From positions 3,720,001 to 3,784,000 of the forward strand of contig CM035233.1 in assembly GCA_020226215.1 (NCBI GenBank): a DNA stretch of 64,000 bases, given 5' to 3'. The notes under the pieces are model-generated. The model saw nothing but the letters and a program-made list of their open reading frames with translations. It did not search any database and was not told the DNA's origin. The stretch is from Sindora glabra (Eukaryota; Streptophyta; Magnoliopsida; Fabales; Fabaceae). Below, in pieces: positions 49,701 through 58,700 of this stretch (its first letter is position 1; each line of letters begins with the position of its first letter). Position numbers and translations under genes: made by a program.

Positions 49701-52700
49701 GCCCTCATCCTTGGTCACAGTCACTGGTGCACCAGCCAAATCAACAGCTGAAACCAACCTCAAAATTTGCTGGAAAACCTGCTACCAGCCAGACCTTAGA
49801 CAGTACAAGATCAAATAAAACTCTCCACTGCACCAGAAAACTCTTAATCCAAAGCAATCCAGAGATTTGGAAACTTAACAGCAAGCCACCACTGGTTGGT
49901 AGCCTAAGTAGGTTCCAACGGAATTGGAGTCACTGTGTCCACCAATTACAACAGCTCCATGGGCTGCCAACCAAACATCACGGCCACGTTGGATTTTTTC
50001 CTCTTCTCTGACACATCAATTTTCCCTTCTTCTTTTTTTTTTCATTTTTCCACGCTGCTTTTTGTTTTTCACCAGAATGATTTTTTTTTTTTTTATTTTT
50101 TGCTCCATTTTTTTTTATTCTTTTTTGTTTTTCACAAAAGCATAGAACTCAAGGAACAATAGCTATAAATAAATAAATAAACCTAAAGACAACCACTAAA
50201 ACAAAAACTCAACTTTTTTTAGGTTGCTGGAAGTGTGACACCCACCAGACTCAAGGCAAATGATACCACTCTAAGAAATATGATTAGGATTTAGAGGGAA
50301 GAAGAGTAAGGAGAGACTAGACAGAGAGATGAGAGAAAAATCTGATTACATTATTGAATGAATAAAAGGCTGAATTATTACATAAAACATAACTCTAATG
50401 CTCTATTTATATAGAGCTTCGAAGAAACATAAAGATACTAAAATACTCTTAACTTTGGGTGCAAGACAAGTAAGCCCATAACATAATCTAAAATGAATAA
50501 CAATCAATCTAAGATATTTCCTAAAATAACATAATTCTCAATCTAAGATAATTTCCTAATATAACAAACTTCTAACAGTGTTAAATTATCAACTATAGTA
50601 ACATAAATGATCAAACAATTCAAAGCCAGTGAATCTTATAGCAACCAAGATAGAAACAAGAAGGTTATGCACTTTATTTACCTGGAACCATATATCACAA
50701 AATAAATAAATAAATAAAAGCCCCCAAATAAAGTATCTAACACTTGAGAAACCATATGCTACGCCTCATATCAACTCTCAGACTTTGGAGAAGGAAACTT
50801 CAAGGATAGTTACAGCAGTTTCTTTTATTTTAATTTAGAATGTAACCTGTTGTACGTCTTGTAAAAAGTCCATGGAAATTTCTAAGAATTTCCTAGAACA
50901 CAAGAAATTTCTATTTAAATTTAGCACATAACCAATAGTGAAGAAAAAAAAATCAGATACCATTCCCAAGTGATGAAGAATAGGCTCAAAGATAGAAGCA
51001 AACTACATCCTACTTTACAAATAAGAGCCAAAGCATGTTACAATATTACTTAGATTCATCCTTAAGCTATTTGCTCTTGTTGAATGTCAGAACTTATAAG
51101 TACAGTCGAATGATCACATCTGTCCTACAGCTAGTCTCATTAACAACCAACTAAGGAAAATCTGTCCACATTATTTGATAAATAAAGCAATATCTTCAGG
51201 CAGCTTTCACAAATAGAAAGAGAAACAGATAACTAAAAATTGGATAGGCAATCCATACAGCCCAACACATTTGTAGAGATAAACCACAACTCAACTAGAT
51301 TTAGACAACCAACTACAGGAAAAGAGAATCCAGCAGAATCAATACTAAGATTCAACTTCCAGCCTGGACCACTGGGATAAGACAGAAATAAACTTCCAAT
51401 TTATGAAACAAAAAAACAGAGGGACCTTTTCTTATGGTCTCTGTCAGATATTCTAAATCAAGCACGCATTACATGATTAAGAAGAAAAAGGTGTTTAACT
51501 GCTTCTTTCATTTTCTGTTTTGTTCATTTCTTACACCATTATACAGTTGAAGATACAACATAATGAAAACAGATAACAAATGGAGAACATGTATCATGAG
51601 AATCTCAATAGTAACTATCAGCAGCACCGACAATCTAACAAATACCAAAACTATTATCTATTCCAAGTTCCAACCACAATTTGCTCCTCTTTTGAGCCTG
51701 TTCTCCAGTATAGCTATTGGAATTTAAGAAAAATATATGGTGATTGGTGACAGAGACTGGGCAATTCGTTGACAAATGGCCTAATGAATAACAAAAAATC
51801 TACATTGTTCAAACTTCCACCAGTGTCTTGCCCACAGAGCTAATCAAATGCAGAATCTCGGCAAAGGTTTTGTAAGAAAATACAAACTGAACTGTTACAA
51901 GCAGAACAAGCATGCATTCATAAAATCAAGCTGAAGACGTGGATCTTGAATAAATAGGTGAAGGCTACAAATAATAATAGTTATAAGAGATAGTCCCAAT
52001 ATGCCATTGAATACACAAAAATTTAGAAAACGAACTGAGGAATTGAACATAAGACTGAACATTTATACAAATATCAGTGGACTCCACTCAAATGCCCTAC
52101 ACACAAACATGATGAAAATGTGCACAAAAACAGTGCTGGATAGAGATAAGAAAACCAAACAAAATTGCTTTAGTTGCTGCACTCCCCAGCAACCAAGAAT
52201 TTCCCTTGCCCAAAATTGCACACAAAGTTGTTCATGACTCAAAAGCTACCCTCAGCTTAAATAATGCAGGCCTCAAAAATTCTTCAAAGTATATGCCTCC
52301 ATAAAACCACATATTACAAAAATTTTAGGTATCTTTTCATCAGCAAGCAAGGCAAATCACCAAGGCAGATTACGCAATAACAAATCACCCAATTGTACCG
52401 AACTACACTTGATCAATCAGCAAACAAGTTACTGATCACAAAATGAAATTTTGAGCACTAAATCAATTCGCTCCCACTTATCTGAAGAGATCTATCTATT
52501 TATCAATCAGTACTTACCATCCAACAGGTCCACTCCTAGATATGCAAAGCAATGAGCTTCAGTATAAGTTAAAACTAAAACAACTATGCAATCTTTCATA
52601 TGTTGCAATCTTTCATATGTTGCAATCTTTAACAGCAACAGGAGAGAAAAGCAACAGCTGAGTAACGACTTAAGAATGCTGCTACTGAAAAAGCTTAGAT

Positions 52701-55700
52701 TGATCAAGACATACTGTAATCAGCCCCACAGCAATGTCTAAAAGCACTGCCCAAAAAGTGAAGCACAGAGTTCCCTTATGAGTACAATCTATCCATGAAT
52801 TAACATCACATACTGATCACCCATGCAAAGCAGTTCACATCTGACCTCTTTGGGAGGCAAACAGATATTTACCCACAATAAGTGGTTAGGATCTATCCCC
52901 TTTCTGAACATGAGTACCCCACAAATGCCGTTCTATTAACTTTACAGACAACCAAAAACTAGATAATTTAGCATATCATGACACATCAAAAGACTCACAT
53001 GATGTCAAACGAATGCCATCACACCATTTACATACTGCTTGTATAATCTACATAAACAGACTGTCTGGGAAAATACATTGACCTTTGCAAGCTACATGAC
53101 CAAGGTCCAACTTATAAACATCAACTTCAACATATCAGATAAATTTTCACAGAAAGAAGTAACACTATTGCAGCTCGCAATTCATATCAGTATCTTAATA
53201 TGGCACTTGCGTTCTATCTCCAATATCAATCTTGAAACAACACAAAAGAGACACTTCGCAAAGTTTGTACATGGAAAGGATAACACTGAAATGCTCACCT
53301 ATCACTCAACAAAGAATTTCCATTCCAAAATTGTGTATTAAAATTACAATAAAGACAAATCATATGGCTGCCTGCCAATGCTCACCCACTGGCAAGGCAA
53401 GTGGTTTCAATTGATCTGACCTCATGTCAGGAACACCAAAAGCTCAAAACCCAGAATTTGCTAAGGTTGATCACCAACCTGGAATTTGATACAAGGCATC
53501 CCGGATATATCTATATTCTGTCAGATGGGTATATGCTAACAAAGACTCCAATGCATGGCACTAGCAGTGGAATTCACTAAAGCAGAAAATAATTAAATCA
53601 AGCAAAAGGTCGCACTAAATTTCTTTCATATAAAAATGGATGAAATGAAACACAAGGGAGAATTTAAAACATACAGTATTAACAGACAATATCACACACA
53701 AGACAAAGGCTGATGAAATCAAAAACCAAAGAAGGATAACCCACAATGAGTTTATTAACCAACTTCACTGCCATTGATGTTAACATTTTAAGCAAAAGAA
53801 TAATATAAACCACAAACAAGCTTTCAGCATGTATCCTAGGTGAAAAATAAAGGGTGATAAGAGATCCTCTAACTCATCAAGATGCACATGGAGATTGGAA
53901 ATGAGAAAGACAATCTACATCTCCCAAATTTCAAAAATAAACAGTACAATTGCAAAGAAAAAAATACTTACAGGTGGCCCCAAAATGAAGCTAAAGATTG
54001 AAGCCAGTCAGACAAATTAAGACCATCATCCTTTAGTTTGTCACGCCCACCAAGTGCCAAGCGCTCTATCACAACATACTCCAATATATCATACTCGAGC
54101 TGTTCACATAAATAAGTGCAATAAAGCTCTAATTAAAGTCAAAACTCACTAAATAAAGGAAATTTAAGGAGAAAAAGAAAACAAAATAAAATTCTTCGAA
54201 TAAAAAGAATGAAAATATATGAGAAACCACCGTCATGTATTATGAGGAGACATGCTTAAAATTTTGTAAGAGCATGACGTTCATAGTTGAGAAAAACAGA
54301 AGACAGCAGTGAAGTTCACAATTGGAAAATCTGTTGAAGATGCATGTAACCCTAAAATATCAAAGGAAACAATGCAACTATGCAATAGAAACCCACCTAC
54401 ACAACCAAAATGATCTATGAGATCCTAGAGGAGTATGAAAGTGTCATCTTTTGAGTAGAGACCAATTGAACAACTAATCACTGCATAAAGATGAATTTAA
54501 ATACACAACTAATGACAACTATGCATCATAAGACCACAAACTCAAAACACAATATATAAAAGCAACGATGAAGCCCTGATGAGTTTAGTTAGATATACAA
54601 AAGCAAGAATGTCCACAGTCAAGAACTATAATATACATCAGTGAAACTAACGACATAAAATTGCACAAGTTGTGTGTATCTCTATAACATCTAGACGAGT
54701 ATCTCAATAACATCCAAATGATGACAACTATACATTATAAGACACGCACCCAAAACACAATCTACAAATAACCATATAATAATGCAAAAACAGCAATTTA
54801 CATTATAACTATTCATCTGTTTTCCTTTCTCTGTTAACTCATCTTTTTATGAAAAGAACAATTTACAACTAATTAAAGATCCATGCAGCTGTTTTAAATT
54901 TCCAATCTTTCCTTTTTTTGATCAGAATGCCATTTTTTTTTTCCCTTTCAGGTTAGAAAAAGAAACTTATATAAATAATTTCTATGTAAATAAGACAAAC
55001 TCAACCCTCAGAAAAACCATTAGCTGACCCAAGGAACATTCTGAAGTTTGCACAAATGAAAATTAAAATGTTAGCAATATGACAAAGCACTCCCGGGCCT
55101 AGCTCTTGACATGGTATTGAAGGGTTCAAATTCTTCTGTGCCACATTCTAAATAAGATCTTAAATTCAGAACATGGCATGTTGGGCCTATGCTATGACTA
55201 TACTTCAAGGCCAAATGACTTACTCATTAGATGTGTTAGAGACATAATAAAATCATCTAAGGGCTTTCTCCTAACAGCTTAAGCTTTGCAATCAACAGAC
55301 ATTAGACAGTAAAAAAATCAGAGCTCTAAACTATCAGCTAATGAAGTTAAGCCCACTGAAGCTAGGCCCAAAGTTTAAACAAGTCTAGCTCTCAGTCATG
55401 ACCACTTTATGCTGAATCTGACTCCATTTATTTCAACAATTTAGTAAGCCATGTGCTTCAATGTTGCCAAAATTGGAAAACAATTACTGGCTATCAAGCA
55501 CAGACAGTTCAAACAGAAGCCATGTCCCTTCCCAACATGTGTCTGGCACTGAAGGAACACCAAGACTTTGAAAGCAGTATGGCAGTATCTGTAATCACAA
55601 GTTTCAACCGCTTCTTGTCTCATATTCATGCTCATGTTACCCGACATCAGTTGATATAGGGATTACATTCTACTGCTTATAATGAGTCACTATCAGAAAG

Positions 55701-58700
55701 AATAGATTCCACATCATGAAATCCCATATGTGATAGACAGAAGAGAATGCAATTACCAAGAAAATAACTGAAAGTGGAAAGAAAGAAGTATACCTGAGTT
55801 AAATATTTGAAAGCATCCACTACGGGAGTAATCATATCTCTGTATGCCTCAATCTGCATTCACAATTCAAAAATTACATAATAGAATGTGAAATTTACGA
55901 GTTTCCAACAGAAATACAAGCTAATATAGTACCTGATGAACAATTGTTCTTAGTACAGTCATAGGATTGGCATGAGCTAATTTTGCAACCATCCGACCCA
56001 GCTGCTTCAGATTTTCCTTTGCTAGCCGTTTCAAAATCCGTCTGGTGTCCAACTGCCGGGAAAAACAAAGTAAAGAGAATGATGGTAAAAAGGACAAGCT
56101 TTTTCACAGAGAAAGTGCCCAAACAAATGCTAATCATCAGACCAAACCTTTGCAGTTTGTCTTGCAGCCAAGAGCATAGGAAGCTGGTCATCATCCTTTT
56201 CCCATTCACCATACAAACGATACCGCACCTGGAGAGATAATATCAACCAACCTTGCTGATTATGCTGAACAATTTATGATGCAAATAGCCCAATAACTAA
56301 TGTAAGAGCGAAACCTCATAAGGAAGGAGACCCATAAGTTCCCAAATCGCCTGTCCTACAGCAGGATTAGCAGGAATCAACTGCAAAGAAGGCAGTAGAC
56401 ATGTTCCTAACGCATCTTCAACCCTTAACCTTGCTTCTTTAAGGTGCAAACGAGGATTTCCATTAAGAAGTTCATGCTTCAAGGCATCTTCACCATCATT
56501 TACAAGCTCAAGAGCAGAAAGGTAATAAGCCCTCAAGACCCTACAAACCTATTGTCATCATCATCATTATTATTATTTGTTTTGGAGGGATGGTTGGACA
56601 AGCAAGGGTAGACATTATCAGCATAAAACAAAAGAGAAAATGAAGCTACCAAAAATGTAAAAGAGGGGGGGAGGGGGGCAATAACACACCTTCTGCAGCA
56701 ATATAGTATCACGGTAGAGATAAGGTCCGGTACAGGCAAGCATCTGGAAAAGTTCCCTAGGAAGATTTATAAAAGAAGGTGCTGAAGAGTTTCCAATATC
56801 CATAGCATCAGAAACACTTCCAGAGGAAGATCCAGAACTTGGAAGATGCACTTGACGAACAACACCATATGCTGAAGAAATTGACGTTTCAATAAGCCTG
56901 GATGCAAATCTCTGTTATTTTAACAGCAAATTGACAATAAAACCAAAAATTTTAACTCCCACAAAAATGTTTGAACTAATCAAGGGCATCAGGTTCAAGT
57001 TGTTCAATTCTAAAAATGGCCAGAGACATCAACATTATTGTATAGACATGTTTATTAATTCATAATCAAAAAGGAAGGAATATAGGGCATTTATAGGAAA
57101 TAATATCATACAAACCTAATAATTGTTCAATGTACTTTCTTCCTACATGTCAGAGAGCATAATAACTTATAAATAAGCTTTACCTAAACAAGCTGTTGCA
57201 TATTTGATCATGTTCCACTGGGTTGAGTGCTGAGAGACGATCTAATAGTATATGTGCATGATGCCTGTGAAAATAACAGCAAAAAAATATAAATAAAAAG
57301 ATGCTAACATGAAAGATTTAGATTTAGTTGAAAAGGGGGGGGGGGGGGGAGATGCTCATCCTGAGCTGTGAATCATACTGTATAAGCCATAAGTGATCCA
57401 AATCTTCAACATAAAAACAATGTTTGAAAACAATCACATATCTCTTTATTCACACGAATAATTAAGTCACTAAACAAGGTAAATTTTATTCCCTTAAGCA
57501 GCATCAGGCCTTCTGAAGCTCTAGAAAGCTCATCGAGTGGAAATGCCATCATTCATGCAAGCATGCATAGTATATAGATATGCATGTATGTATGTATACA
57601 TCTATCTACTACTTCACATAGCTGAGATTATAACAGCCATTATAACCACACTTTTTTTTATAGAAAAAGAAAATATTATTAAGAAACATTATTGTCCACT
57701 TACTAAAGCAACAATTCATATGGACATACCAGTCATCCACAGAAAGAAACCCAGTAAGCAAACCCAAAGTTTGATTATCTTGAATCTCAGGCATTCGCTC
57801 TTCAACTGCCTCAGTTTCCATGTCTAAAGCTGTAAAGAGATCTATAGTGACATCCCCTTGTTTCTCATCATCCATAAGATCCTTTCCTGTAGCCGCAAGG
57901 TTTATTCTTCCAATTTTATTAGCCTGCAAACATGATCCACCAAAAAACCATAGAAGACATAAATTTAACATGACAAGCGAAGATTGATAACCATTTGGAA
58001 AGTTTAGCAGTGCAATACTACATTTGGGGATGGGGGTAGGGTGGGGAGGACTTACAAACTGATTGAAATAAAGTATATCCTAATTACCGCTAACAGGTCC
58101 AAATTGTAATTTCATGTCTAATCAGTGTATCATACCATAAACAACATATTCAGTCCATACCTTCCAAAATAAAGCCTTGCAGCATTGACTTTAAATTTTT
58201 CACAAGCCAACCCAATTTAACCGTGAATATCAACATACCTACCAGTATTGCTGTTTTTTCCAGAACATGGTATGCAAATGGGTTAACAGTACGTGATAAC
58301 AACAATTACAGTTTATCATGGGCAGACTTCTTCAATACACCACAATAAGTTTCCAATATTTTTCTCCAATTATCCCAAAGATTTCAAACTTTTACATACA
58401 TTTATTACTGATATACATATTTTTTTCCGATCTAATAATCTTTTCTACAACCATGCTAACTTCATAAATTTTCCTAGCCTTAACTTACAATTTCCAATAA
58501 TGCTTTTTTTTTTTTTTTGGGTGACTCCAATAATGCTAATTTTGATAAATGCTATTTTCTCAAACCAAAATCTACTTTAAAGTAATAATCATTGGGTCGG
58601 TATAATTAAATGCAATGAACAAGATGCCAAGCTCTACTCAGAAACTGCTTAATTGAGTTCATAAAATGTTCAAATGCTATGTCTTTTATCCTCATCAACC

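Noticed and set aside
49727..50162. Overlapping + strand open frames of 73-94 aa
   Set aside because: They fall inside the inverted family-X element, with Phe-rich ends made by T runs.
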